A DNA stretch of 64,000 bases from Notospermus geniculatus (taxonomy: Eukaryota > Nemertea > Pilidiophora > Heteronemertea > Lineidae). The stretch covers positions 1,254-65,253 of the forward strand of contig NMRB01000260.1 of NCBI GenBank assembly GCA_002633025.1. Direction: 5' to 3'. The notes beneath the pieces are model-generated. The model was not told where the DNA came from. It searched no databases and saw nothing but the letters and a program-made list of their open reading frames with translations. Shown in pieces: positions 44,683 through 56,392 of the stretch. Numbering within the stretch: the first letter of the stretch is position 1; every line of letters begins with the position of its first letter. Both the position numbers and the translations under genes were made by a program.

Positions 44683-46644
44683 GTTAGAGATTGTGTCATT
44701 TGGCATGGAGATGAGAGTTTGATGCCCATTTCTAGTCTAACACAGCATTGAGGTGCATAACATTGCGTGTTTCTACTTATCGCATCTTGCGTATTGTGTT
44801 TACCATCAGCCTTCCTGATTTCAGGTCTGTGTGGGCACAGGGTTCATGATATACTGCCCAACCAAAAAAACCTCTAAATTTGATGGTGAAATTCATGTTC
44901 TATTTGCTTTCTTGTGGTAAACTCTTGAAATCCTGGTGATCTTGCAACAGAAAGCTAACGTTTGTGGCGTTTTATGTTGTCACTCACAATGTGAAGTTTA
45001 AAAATGACTAATTGACCAGCACATTAAGTAATATTTTGACAATACTGAAACTTACCCAGCCTCCTCACCACAATATCCAGTTCCTGTGTTTGCTGAGTCC
45101 CTCAGTTTACCATCTTGCACGGTCACCATCCAAAGATATTCGATTCACCCCCCTCCTCAGAAGTTCCATGTTCCTGTATGACGTTTGCCCTTTCTGTCTC
45201 TAGGTGTGCCCACCACCCCTCTGCCCACGTGTTTTAACCCCACTAGTTACAGGAGCCCGGTTTGTAACTTATCATGCATGATAGCGACTTTGAATATTTC
45301 GTGTAGACAAATGCTTTCCTCTCCTAAAGATTTTGGTCTTCATCTGAAGCCACATTGTGGCATTGTTTTGTCACAAACCCTTGAGTAGATGGTCCTGGTC
45401 AAGCCCATGCCTAACTTGCTTATTTTGTGGCATGGTCTCTATGAATCACACTACAGTAGCTGTTCATTGGGATACACCAGAATGATTACTTGGTCAGGTC
45501 TCCGAGATGAACTGCTGATTCTATTGCTGGATGATGTATCGGTATGTGTAATGCACAGCCCTCCGTGTCCAAAGTGTCCAAAGGTGACAGGCTGCCTGCC
45601 ACTGGATATCTGAATAAGCAGTTAAAATCTGGTCACTCTGGACACTTGTACTGATGGGGGGGGGGGTGTACCCCACTTACATGGCATGGCCTAATCAACT
45701 GCCGATAGACGATTTCCTTATGGCCGAGTGATACCACCAGACCTACAATCCAAACTGCCCATGGTAAATGGGTGCGAGACCTGAACGGGGCAGTATGAAA
45801 CAATATACAGAATGGAGAGGAAGGCATTGCCAAGTTATTAACAAATTCCAATGTCCAAGTGTTCAGAAGAATCCTTTCTTTTGCTTGTGTTTTCGAGTAC
45901 TTATCAGTAGAATAGATACGTTGTATTGAACCTGTGACCAATCTGAGTTGATACTTGTGGATCTTCATTGCATTAAATAGCATTGAGTGATCAGTTTACT
46001 TGTCCTTTATATACAGTCGAGTCCAGCAAGACTGGTTCCACACCGTAACTTTGACTGTCCTGTGTTCAAATCTTGTTTTGTTTTCTCATTTCATTTTCAA
46101 ACTAACTAACTGTATGCCAATCTTGATATCCAGGATGAACTTGTTTGTACTTTTATAGTGTTCTTGCCGCATGATTTTACCTTCATTTTCAGGTCCATTA
46201 AAACGCATGCTCTGAAATGTCTGAAGTTTTCTTCTTGTGTCGATTGTTACATTGTCTTTGTCAGTGTTGGAGATGGTACCTGTACCCCCTACGCCTCGTC
46301 TAACCAGAACGTTCAATTTTGTCAAATTATTGTAACCATTACATGTGTGTCCCATGCAGATCTAGACTATGATATCACTTGCCGAAGACTTGTGTAAGAC
46401 CCTGTGACCCAAATATAGCCGTGGTAGGCAATCTGTACAGTAACAACTTCACACATAAAGCAAACTTTTACTATCATGGCTGGTACAAGACTTAGTGAAA
46501 GTTCTCTTCAACAGTAGGCGTAAATCATTTGACAGACAAAAATGGTCTCATTCCGAAGATGTCTTGTGAACATTCCCTGATGTAAAGTTACAACTACCTG
46601 TGGTCGGTCGGAGTTTGCATTTCATTAATGTTGTCATTTTCCAG

Positions 46645-46818
46645 GTGTTTTCCTCGAATCACCCACTGACTTCACCGTCGACGCTCGTTCAGTCACTCCA
46701 AGCGGTGACGGCAAGGTCAAGGCCATTCTTACCAACCCTCAGGGCACCAAGTACGATACGATCGTCAAGAATCATCAAGATGGCACCTACAATGTCAGCT
46801 ATACTCCTTTCGAACAAG
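46645..46818 (+). CDS. FLN: Filamin exon: Ig repeat 11-like, middle
   Basis: 174 nt, phase 1 to phase 1. VFLESPTDFTVDARSVTPSG, VKAILTNPQGTKYDTIVKNH and DGTYNVSYTPFEQG match vertebrate repeat 11 (VFREATTEFSVDARALTQTG). Acceptor GTTGTCATTTTCCAG, donor CAAG|GTGAGT. Confidence 0.96.
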
Positions 46819-46904
46819 GTGAGTTGGTGTCAAACCGTGGTGTTTGCTGTGTGTAAAACTTCTCAACAATGAGAAACTTACCCGCCGTTAGAGGCCCCCT
46901 GTTA

Positions 46905-47036
46905 GAAGTCCTAGAACATCACAAAATTTGACGTCAGTGACGTATTAAGTCATGTCCTCCACATCATTATGGAAAATGCTGTGGCGTGGACTTCTCCTCT
47001 GAGACGTCAAATTCTGTGACGTTCTAGGACTGCTTG
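46905..47036. repeat. Foldback element, AAGTCCTAGAACATCAC ends
   Basis: GAAGTCCTAGAACATCACAA with AATTTGACGTCAG at the left; GACGTCAAATTCTGTGACG with TTCTAGGACT at the right. Third member of the 13615 family. Confidence 0.8.
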
Positions 47037-47191
47037 GTGGTGGTGGTCTCGAACGGCAGTAAAGACTCTCACTGGAGTCCTGCAACTGAACTTGGCGTTG
47101 GTCCCTGAGTTCTTATTTTCATCCTGTTCAAACTGACGTCCTAAACTTCAAGTATTTTGAGCTCATGAACATGCTTTCCTACCTTCTCCAG

Positions 47192-47810
47192 GTGTACACA
47201 CCCTTGATGTTACCTATGATGGCATCCCAGTCCCAGGAAGCCCCTTCAACGTCAATGTGGTGCCTGGTTGTGATCCCACCCGTGTGAAGGCGTACGGGCC
47301 TGGTCTAGAAGGCGGTAACACCAATCAGCCACAGCTCTTCACCGTTGAGACCCGTGGGGCCGGACAGGGCGGTCTAGGACTTGCGATTGAGGGTCCGTCT
47401 GAGGCTAAGATGACTTGTCGCGACAACCGCGATGGTAGCTGTGCCGTCGAGTACCACCCCACCAAACCAGGTGACTACGATATCGCCGTCAAGTTTGCCG
47501 ATGAGCACATCCCAGGAAGTCCCTTCCACGTCAGTATTACCGACAAGGTCGACTCGAAGAAGGCCAAGGCTTACGGCCCTGGTCTGAAACCGGAAGGTGT
47601 CCGTGCTGGCGTCCCAGCTGAATTCACCGTGGATGCCCGCGAAGCCGGCGTTGCCTTCTTGGATGTCGCCGTCGTCGATAAGGACGGGAATAAGAAACCG
47701 GGACACATCAAACCGGTCGGTGATGGTACTTACGATTGTTCCTACATCCCAGAGGTGGAAGGTCCGTGCCAGGTCGAGGTCAGATATGGTGATGAGCACA
47801 TCCCGAAAAG
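47192..47810 (+). CDS. FLN: Filamin exon: end of Ig11, Ig12 and most of Ig13
   Basis: 619 nt, phase 1 to phase 2. VHTLDVTYDGIPVPGSPFNV ends repeat 11; CDPTRVKAYGPGLEGGNTNQ with AIEGPSEAKMTCRDNRDGSC is repeat 12; KKAKAYGPGLKPEGVRAGVP to VRYGDEHIPK is repeat 13. Very close to vertebrate sequence. Acceptor CCTACCTTCTCCAG, donor AAAG|GTGAGG. Confidence 0.97.
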
Positions 47811-48083
47811 GTGAGGGCACAACATTCTTTAGTTCTTTTACAACCGGTTACGTTTGTGGTGAAACGATCATGTGCTTCACTGTACAGTGCATACAGAATG
47901 CACATGGTCTGCACTGAAGGAACGGGATTGGTCACAGAGCATTCCGTATGCACTGAACAGGAAAGCACAGGGTTGATTCACTACATCTTCTGGCACTTCT
48001 CCTGTTTTCGTAATCAATTTGTCATTTACCCCCTCAGCCACTCGTACTCAGATTCTAACCCACTTTTCTTGGATCGTTTCCAG

Positions 48084-48240
48084 TCCTTTCAAGACGAAGA
48101 CCTTGCCCAAGTCTGATGCCAGCAAGGTCAAGGTCGTTGGTGATGGTGTGAAGCCAACAGGTGTGCCAGCATCTCTCCCAGTCTCCTTTACCATTGATAC
48201 CAAGGAGGCTGGCGTGGCAGATCTGGACTGCCAGATCTTT
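48084..48240 (+). CDS. FLN: Filamin exon: end of Ig13 and first half of Ig14
   Basis: 157 nt, phase 2 to phase 0. SPFKTKTLPKSDASKVKVVG and SFTIDTKEAGVADLDCQIF. The split Ser codon of SPFK is restored by the splice. Acceptor GATCGTTTCCAG, donor CTTT|GTAAGT. Confidence 0.96.
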
Positions 48241-48770
48241 GTAAGTAGGATTCAAGGGTATTGTTACCAATGGGATCATGTAACTCGTCTGGCGGCACAC
48301 TGCAAGCATAAACCCCCTGTGATGTTGAAAATGTGGCAATCTGAAGCAATGATGTTGCCTGACGATGTTCTTTATGCCGTACAACTTTGCGTAGCCTGGT
48401 CTTACGCTCACTTTGCAATGTGGATAGTTTTGCAGCTTCCTCGTGTCAGTGTAGCCTATGCTAGCTGCACGTAGATCAGGGGACGGCTAGGCCCATGTTG
48501 TTTGTTTATGAGAATATTGACGTAAGGTACCGGTATTGCCCCCTGGTGGCCGAATTGGGTCACTCGTACTGAACTTGACTGATGAGGACCATGCAGCGCA
48601 CCGACCACTAGCCAATAAGGAAGTCCTCATTGGCTGGGATTGTTCGGCCATTCTTTTAGTGTGGGATGACTTCAGAAACCTATGGCCTTCGGTCGTCACA
48701 TCTTGTTTAGTCACGTAACAGATGGTTAAGGAAGGGAGTGTTGGACTAATTGTGAGTTTTCTCCCCCTAG

Positions 48771-48960
48771 GACCCACAAGGCTCACCTGTATCGCCCGAA
48801 GTCCTCGACAATGGTGACGGTACCTTCACTGTTTCGTACACCCCTGAGGAAGTAGGACAGTACAGCGTGGAGGTCAAGTATGGCGGCAAGCCGGTCCCGA
48901 AGGCACCCTTCAAGGTCAAGACTGTACCCACCGGCCACCCGGAGAAGTGTCAGATTATTG
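48771..48960 (+). CDS. FLN: Filamin exon: Ig repeat 14, second half
   Basis: 190 nt, phase 0 to phase 1. DPQGSPVSPEVLDNGDGTFT, YSVEVKYGGKPVPKAPFKVK and GHPEKCQII, the latter starting repeat 15 (vertebrate GDASKCTVT). Acceptor TTTTCTCCCCCTAG, donor ATTG|GTAAGG. Confidence 0.96.
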
Positions 48961-49184
48961 GTAAGGCTTCATCATCATTCACTCCCTTATCAATAGGTTT
49001 CTATGGTAACACAGTACGTGAGGGTTTCCTGGTTAGAGGGAGCTGTGGTCTTGTACACTATGTCGAAGTTTGGGTTTTCTTTCTGTTCAGACTCGCATCA
49101 TGTGATCCAGAGAATGACTCTCACACAGCACATGTTTCCCGGGTCTCCGGTTTCCTCCTGCACATCCATTTTCTCCTTTCACAG

Positions 49185-49429
49185 AGGGTCTTGAACAGAC
49201 GGTGATCCTGGGCGAAGAGACCGTCATCACCATCAACACTGCTGACGCTGGCAAAGGCGCCATCACCTGTAAGATCAGGAACCCAATGGGTGGTGACTGT
49301 GACATCGACATTGAGGACAACGGTGATGGTACCGTCTCCATCTACTACACGCCACGATTCCCCGGTACTCACACCATCGCCATCAACTTTGGAGGAAAGC
49401 CGATCCCACACGGAGAATTCACCCAGGAG
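49185..49429 (+). CDS. FLN: Filamin exon: Ig repeat 15
   Basis: 245 nt, phase 1 to phase 0. TVILGEETVITINTADAGKG, MGGDCDIDIEDNGDGTVSIY and GGKPIPHGEFTQE match vertebrate repeat 15 (IQIGEETVITVDTKAAGKG). Last constant exon in the window; vertebrates continue with hinge 1. Acceptor TTTCTCCTTTCACAG, donor GGAG|GTAGGG. Confidence 0.96.
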
Positions 49430-49805
49430 GTAGGGGCTCTTTTCTCATCGACAACAATCCATGATTGTACAAACTTTCCATAAGACTTCGGTTATGAAGA
49501 CCCGACTTTCAGATATAGATTATTGGGTTGTTAAGCATGACGCGTAGACATGGTGTGGGTTTCTACTGCTTCGTCTCTGGAGCATGTGACAGGGACACTT
49601 TGCAAGTTTTAGAGGAAACACAGGGTTATTTTCTCAAGGGTTCTGCAATCAGTCAAATCAGAAACACATACTGTATTCTCCCACTTGAGAGACGGTCAAA
49701 CGGGAGCCCAAAACATGGCTAAGTCCAACCGGTCACTTATTTTGATGAATTCAGAAGATACGGTGACATGGGCTGTTGCGTCCTTTCCGACACCCTCAGC
49801 AGGGC

Positions 49806-49901
49806 TTTTGTTGTGAGGCGAGCAAAAAATAGCTCGCCTGAGAACAATAGAAAATTCTGTTGTTCTCAGGCGAGCAGTTTTTTGCTCGCCTCACAACAAA
49901 C
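49806..49901. repeat. Near-perfect palindrome, about 45-bp arms
   Basis: TTGTTGTGAGGCGAGC and GCTCGCCTGAGAACAA are followed, after a short loop, by TTGTTCTCAGGCGAGC and GCTCGCCTCACAACAA. A recent foldback insertion with almost no divergence between the arms. Confidence 0.88.
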
Positions 49902-51477
49902 GGACTGCCTCAGAGCACAAAGGCCTTGGGAGTGTTGGACTTCATCATTTCGGGGTCTCGGCGACCGTCTCTATTGGGGGAATAAAGTAGTTTGCTGAAA
50001 AGTTATATGTCCTTCTTGAGCTGTTTTTGTCAGTTGATAATAACATCTTTATGTTCATAAACTTGAATATAACCCTGTTTCTAGCGTCAGAAAGTTGTGC
50101 TCTCTTCAGCTTGAACAGAAAGGGATCCTACATGAACGTTGTGAGTGACCCACTTTGAAACCAGTTGTGCTTAAAGGCAGAGATCCGATCTTGAGAATTA
50201 AAAAACGCCGAGATCTCTTTTGTAGTGCATTTCAGCATTGTTGACCCATTGACCAACATTTACCTGTACCTCTGCCTTCGTTATGTCAGAAATGTATCCG
50301 CAGTTCCCAGCTGAACTGTAAGCTGCTGCCATCTATTAAAAAAAGCACACACCAGACAACCCACCGACTGTGAGTCGCTCCTCCATACCATAGGTGGCAG
50401 CAGCAGTACCTGCCAGCCACGCCTGTATCTGTCTGAGATGTTTCCTTCCCCAACTCAATTCCACCAAGTTGCCATGAACCATGTACTTCAGTGTGCAATG
50501 GATCATGAGCAATATGCTCATCGTGTTGGTCAAGTTGAGGTGAAACAACCTTCAGGTGGTTGTCTTCAATCTGTTTGGTATAAATGAGCCTGTTTGTTAT
50601 TATGTTTGTCGATATTGAGGTGGAAACGTCTGCTCACAGAATGGGATGGGCTGATATTGGAAACGATGCCAAGTCAGCATCCAGATCTGACTCGATACCA
50701 AGTGATGCAGCTTACATTCTGACTGAAAACCGTGATAGATGATGACTAGGGAATTTCTCAAGTCACGGGATCGAAATTCTGTGCAAGTCTGAAAATAGCA
50801 CAACTTCTCTGTCAAATTATTTTGTTTTCTGAAAGTTTGGTTTTGTTCGAAATTCATGTGGTTTGATATTCAACTGATAGATCATCAGATTTAGTGACAT
50901 TCTTTGCCTTACATATCATCAAGTATTATTAGTCAATCTGAAGCCATTTTCACCAAGTGGTGAGCTTACGTGTCCAATCAGATTTCTTCAAATTTGTTGC
51001 TGCAGAACTGCCCAAACTGATGAACCAATCAGGCGACAAGATACAGGATTCCTGTCACTCATAAGTAGAAGTTAAATCCAATTAAATTGATTGAAATCTT
51101 GCACTGCAGAATGAAAAAGTCAGAGAAAATATTAAAGAACTCGTGGTTTTAGAAGAAATGTTGAGCAAATTGCAGATGAGAGTTAAAACAAGAGACCGAT
51201 TTTCCTTCTCTTTGAAGTTTTGAACCGTTTTGTATCCTCCACCTGTTGCGACCTTTCATTCACCTTCCCTGCCTCATCAAGACCTGTTCTCTGGATCTAT
51301 CTCGCTGTAGATAAAAAATTTGTTATACGGAAGTTCTCAGTTCAGATCGTTTCCTATCAGACGTTGATTAAAGCTGATCCATTCATCTCTTGATCATCTC
51401 GGAAGGTGAACCAACACATTTGAAGCATTGGGTAGAAAAGATAGCTGAAAGTTCAGCGACGAAATGAGTGCAGTGTA

Positions 51478-51720
51478 TTATATGCGTGCCGGTCACCCAT
51501 CGACGTCGTGGTCACGCTCAACGTTACTTAACTTCTAGCTTGGAGGCCAACGTGCCAACCACTAGGCCATAAAGGAAATCTGTCTGACAGCAATAATTGA
51601 CTATCTGACAGCAAACTTTGGATAGAAAACTGTCACGTGGAGTGGCGCCTTTAGTAGCTGCAAGGGGTTCAATGCTCACATACACAATTTCCAATCTAGC
51701 AGACACGGATTTGTATGGGT
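51478..51720 (-). mobile_element. 5S rRNA-like SINE-type element, best copy
   Basis: The minus strand reads CTAGAAGTTAAGTAACGTTG followed about 20 bp later by GATGGGTGACCGGCAC, the order found in the middle of 5S rRNA (GAAGTTAAGCAACGTCGGGC ... TTGGATGGGTGACC). Upstream it has GCCTAGTGGTTGGCACGTTG, tRNA A-box-like. It shares a tail with 19625-19800. Confidence 0.65.
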
Positions 51721-53498
51721 GTCTATTGGTGAGGTTTTGTAGGCATGAATGCATTAGCCAGTCTCAGACAAAGTAGAGGAACCAGGCATGTACTGACTGA
51801 TAGTCTGTCTGAGAAAAAACAAGGAAGCCATGCTAGAGTCATAGCCATAGGCCTACCAGAGTACAATTGTTTGTTGAAATCCAAGCAAAACAACCTGAGT
51901 GACTTTGTCGGAATTCTAGCAGGTGCCAAAAGTTATGTCTCGTCTGTGCATTTACTGTAGAATAGAGAAAGGTACAGTTGAAGGTCACCAGATCTTGTAG
52001 TCGGTAGATGTACCACCCCCATGAAGATTCTTATCTTGTTTTTAAAGGCTTCTACTCTTTCTAAACCTGGCTTTACGGTGTAACAGGAGGTTGAGCTCAA
52101 TCTGGCCGCTGCTCAATCCTCGAACATTTGAAGTTGGATCGGATGGGCATTCTACAGGTAGCTCATGGAAAAGAAGTTGTGATGGATCAGTTCCTACTGT
52201 CTGTAGGCCGAAAGAAGAGAGGGCTGTCCGCCTTGGAGAGGTGTCCAGATAAAGGGGCCTAAGCTCTCCATTACTGGACTGCATGATGTCTGGAACGGAG
52301 GTGCTTCACTGACGTCACCACAGTCACGTGACTGCAAAGGATCGGCCATGCTGGCTGCCAAATGGCCTCGATGATGTCCCGTCATGAGTGTGTTCGTGCC
52401 GTGAAATCGCTTGACACTTTGACGGCCAATATGGCGGCATCGTGTCGTCATGGAAATGTGACGTGAAGAACCTCTACAGAAAAGGGTGAAGAGGCCTCCA
52501 CAAGTGATGGGCTTGTGAATACTTGGTTATCATTCCTCACTTACTACTTTCTAAATCTACCTGGCTGGTACTTAATAAAAACTTAAATCTATTTTCATCT
52601 ACTAGGCCTTCGGCGTGAGTGATGAATTCCTTGTCTGTAGGCCTAACTCATGTTCTCCGATGTAAAGCTATTTGTTTTCTTTTTTCTCCGTCTTGATCCG
52701 AGTTATTTGAGGAGTTTATACTGGCGGAGATTTTTACATGGTAGGAGAGCAGTACTTCATCAACTCTATCACTATGAATAGGCTTAGTAGTACTGGTACA
52801 TGTAGTTTGCAAAAGAAGCTACCGTGCCTGATGATGTAGGCCTAGGAGCTGTGGGGGAGGACTCGAACAATCTGCCGTATGATGTATCCGTGGCTGTGAA
52901 TGAAGGATGTCTACAGGCTTACAAAGTGGCAATTGAATTAACAAAGTATAACACCTTGTGGAGCTTCTCAGCACGATTGTGGTGAAGAAGCATAACTGAT
53001 GTATTTCTACGAATGAGTATCAGTGAAAGCAAAGTAGGCCTGCCTTGAATATCGGCAGTGAAGTTGTTGATGAACTGTTGGGGTAGTGGTAGTGTAGTTA
53101 TGTTGTTTTAGTGAGGTTCTGCCGGTCTCTCTCTTGCTGGCTTCCTCTGGCATGCGTGTGGAGTTCTTCAATCAATCTCTTTGATTCCACAGGTGTACTA
53201 TATCACTTCACTGTGCTTATCTTGGCGTGTTGAAGACCGTTGTGGTATTTATAAAGAGCTGATCTGCCTTCTGGTATTTCCGTTGGCGTTGTATCACAGG
53301 AAACTGGTGGTTCATGAATCGCAAGGTTTCGGATCGCAAGTAGGCCTATTCCCTTTCTGGTGACGATCAGGGTGGAACATCTAGGACCAAGTTTTGGCTG
53401 GACATTTCGTCCAGAGGGGCTTCTATGAGAAAAAACTGTTGACAATTTGTTGGTGATCTACCCCTCAAGACACCACCCCTTCAGAATGAGCAATAGGC

Positions 53499-53661
53499 CT
53501 TTTTACACGGAGTTGGTTCGATCCGGTTCGAAGCCAGTTCACTTAAATTTTGTACCAAGAAAAAGGGAAGGATAGTACAGGTCGCATGCCTTTTCACGGT
53601 ACCAAAAAAAAGTGAACTTACAGGCCTCAAACCGGATCAAACCGACCCCGTGTATAAAGGG
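53499..53661. repeat. Foldback element, TTTACACGGAGTTGGTTCG family, second copy
   Basis: GGCCTTTTTACACGGAGTTG with GTTCGATCCGGTTCGAAGCC at the left; AAACCGGATCAAACCGACCC with CGTGTATAAAGGGC at the right. Confidence 0.85.
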
Positions 53662-54793
53662 CTAATGCATCATGGCGCAAGGTGCCTGTTTCTCATTCAT
53701 TAGAGAGGAGTAGTTATAATGTTAGCTTTCGGTCATAGTCTCGATCAAGGAAATATCTAATCTATTTGAGTAGACGCTAATTTGTTGAGCAGGAATCAGA
53801 TGTAATGATCAGGTGAGGAATATCTTTGATCAACACTCACCTTGAGTTACGTTATCGCACGTTTTCACGTAAACTGTACGATCCGTTCCACTCTAACCAT
53901 ACCTAACCTCCTCCACGGTGCTGTAGGAAGTATCTGTTGCGATATGATCCGTACATTCCGATGATATATGGCAGAGGTAGTGAAATCCCAGTAGATTATC
54001 ACCGGCGGGTTATTTTAATTGCAGTTATGAAATAAGCAATTTGGATGTTTGAACAGACTAGGATTGATGCTGTGCTATTCGAAGGATGATGATCATTTGA
54101 ATCATGGAAATAATATCAGGTTGTGTGGGCTGATGCCGTGGTTTAAGGCTCAACAGTACCAAGTCGTAAAGTCTTCATCGTCGAGAGATAAGGCCTACAA
54201 ACCAGTCGTGGTTATCTTGAAGTATCAAGGTCTACGGTTACTTCGCCCTCAAACTACGCTGGTCGACAGAGTGTTGTCCAAAGGGAAGCGATTGATTTTC
54301 AAGGTATTTTCAAAGTATCAGGAGATTGCAGGGAAAGGTCTCGTAGCCTTGGGAATATGCCCAAAATGCTTGCTGATACCTAATTCAAAGAGTACCGTAT
54401 TGAAAAAATCTGCATGCAGAGCTCTATCAGATAGAGCACAGGACATTTTACACTGACACTAATGTCGGCAAACGTACGTAAGCACTTTCGGAATTGAATC
54501 CAGTGTGGCTTCAATGGTTCACATTGTGGTATGTTACCTTGGAACTTATTAAGACCGCCACACACCAATGGTGTGGCGGTCTTCCTTGGTTTTACCGTAA
54601 TTCTCTGGATCTCTGAATCTCTCTCTGGATCTCTCTCCATCCAATCTGGTGGTTTCAGGGCAATAACTCAAAAATTAAGCCATGCATCACCACGAAACTT
54701 TCAGGGTTTGTAGATATGTGCATATGACAGGTTCCTTTCGTTTCCTGGCTTCATCCAAAAACGATGAAGTATGAATTTCGATGAATTTTGTTG

Positions 54794-55271
54794 NNNNNNN
54801 NNNNNNNNNNNNNNNNNNNNNNNNNNNNNNNNNNNNNNNNNNNNNNNNNNNNNNNNNNNNNNNNNNNNNNNNNNNNNNNNNNNNNNNNNNNNNNNNNNNN
54901 NNNNNNNNNNNNNNNNNNNNNNNNNNNNNNNNNNNNNNNNNNNNNNNNNNNNNNNNNNNNNNNNNNNNNNNNNNNNNNNNNNNNNNNNNNNNNNNNNNNN
55001 NNNNNNNNNNNNNNNNNNNNNNNNNNNNNNNNNNNNNNNNNNNNNNNNNNNNNNNNNNNNNNNNNNNNNNNNNNNNNNNNNNNNNNNNNNNNNNNNNNNN
55101 NNNNNNNNNNNNNNNNNNNNNNNNNNNNNNNNNNNNNNNNNNNNNNNNNNNNNNNNNNNNNNNNNNNNNNNNNNNNNNNNNNNNNNNNNNNNNNNNNNNN
55201 NNNNNNNNNNNNNNNNNNNNNNNNNNNNNNNNNNNNNNNNNNNNNNNNNNNNNNNNNNNNNNNNNNNNNNN
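54794..55271. other. Assembly gap (478 N)
   Basis: A run of unknown bases. Open frames reported across it are artefacts. A perfect hairpin AAGACCGCCACAC/GTGTGGCGGTCTT lies about 230 bp before it. Confidence 0.99.
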
Positions 55272-55605
55272 GGTTTTGTCAACGTTGACAGAATCATTGC
55301 AAGAACCTTCTCGTGATTTGGACCACTGCCATCCTCACCGCCAGGGTCTTCACAACCGCTCCCCTTCTTGCACTTGCTTCTGGGAGGGTGGGACCCCAAT
55401 AACGCGAGATTCTCTGGATGGACCGCCACTGACTGACTGGGTCATTCTCATGTACTGTGCATTGCTTTCTGCGGTATCAATGCTTGCTTGCGGATGAATT
55501 GTCCTAAGGACCAAATCCTCTGGGGACAAATTGTTGGGGGACCAATTGTCCTAGAGCCAACTTCAGCAGGGTGTGAGGAAATGTGCCTCATTCTGAGGTT
55601 ACATG

Positions 55606-55918
55606 CAGGGTTTCCGCCAGAGGGTAAAATGGGTAAAATTCTGTACCCTTAAATTTTTCCAGGGTACGGATCCGTACCCTCAAAAACATTGGGTAACCAT
55701 TTTTCCATGACATGGCGGACGAAACCAAACAACCGGCATGACCGGCGCAGGGATTTTATGCTTCAAAATACGCCTAAAATGGTACCAAGCATCGTTTAAA
55801 ACCTTTTAAAAATAAAAAAAAAAAATCAAAAAAATTTTTTCAAAATTTTTTTTTGATTTTTTTTTCAAAAATTTTTTTTGGGTCCGTACCCTCATTTTTT
55901 TTTCTGGCGGAAACCCTG
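55606..55918. mobile_element. 313-bp DNA transposon with CAGGGTTTCCGCC ends, inverted second copy
   Basis: Starts CAGGGTTTCCGCCAG and ends CTGGCGGAAACCCTG, flanked on both sides by ACATG (exact 5-bp target duplication). Inside it is the reverse-complement arrangement of 19835-20223, shorter mainly in the A/T runs. Confidence 0.92.
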
Positions 55919-56339
55919 ACATGTACCAGTGGTTCTTACATGTAGCACTCAAACGCTACGTCACCACTCACAAATGGCAATGTAGGGAGCATGTGCCAAA
56001 AACCACTGCCGACATCAGGTTGACATGCCTGGAATAGGCCTGAAATATGAAATGGACAAGCCATGTAGCAGTCTTCAATTTCGCATGATGATTCAGAGCA
56101 TTAAGTGGCTCCATCCACTCTAATATTCCAAACATGTGCAATTAACACAATAAAGACTATAATCCCTAAATTGATTCTGAAATCGATGAATTTCGAACGT
56201 TGAAATGTACAATAATCGGATCATAATTTGCATACAATTCAAAACAGTCGTCTTGGCAACGTTTCCATTCCCGCTAGCCACTAATATCTGATGTCGTCGT
56301 GTCCATCTCATCCGCTCCTCATCTCCTGTTTGGTGGCAG

Positions 56340-56392
56340 CACCTTTGTCAACCATGAGAAAAACCAAGAAACATAAGTCGTCAAAAAAGAAG
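56340..56392 (+). CDS. FLN: Possible small exon encoding a Lys-rich segment
   Basis: Acceptor CTGTTTGGTGGCAG, donor AAG|GTAGGA. From ATG at 56354 the frame reads MRKTKKHKSSKKK and ends in phase 0, as the next filamin exon would need. From the acceptor the start is phase 1, which does not fit the Ig15 donor (phase 0). It may therefore be the coding end of an alternative first exon. It resembles the Lys-rich start of the 41667 exon. Weak call. Confidence 0.25.

Noticed and set aside
44683-46644. Search for a repeat-10 exon in this intron
   Set aside because: No Ig-like filamin segment was found. The flanking exons already join a 9-like repeat to an 11-like repeat within one repeat frame.
54049-54456. 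Open frame of 135 codons
   Set aside because: No recognised domain, no splice or promoter context, and it starts at a non-ATG codon; kept only as a note.
54701-55497. Long open frames on both strands
   Set aside because: They are open only across the run of N.
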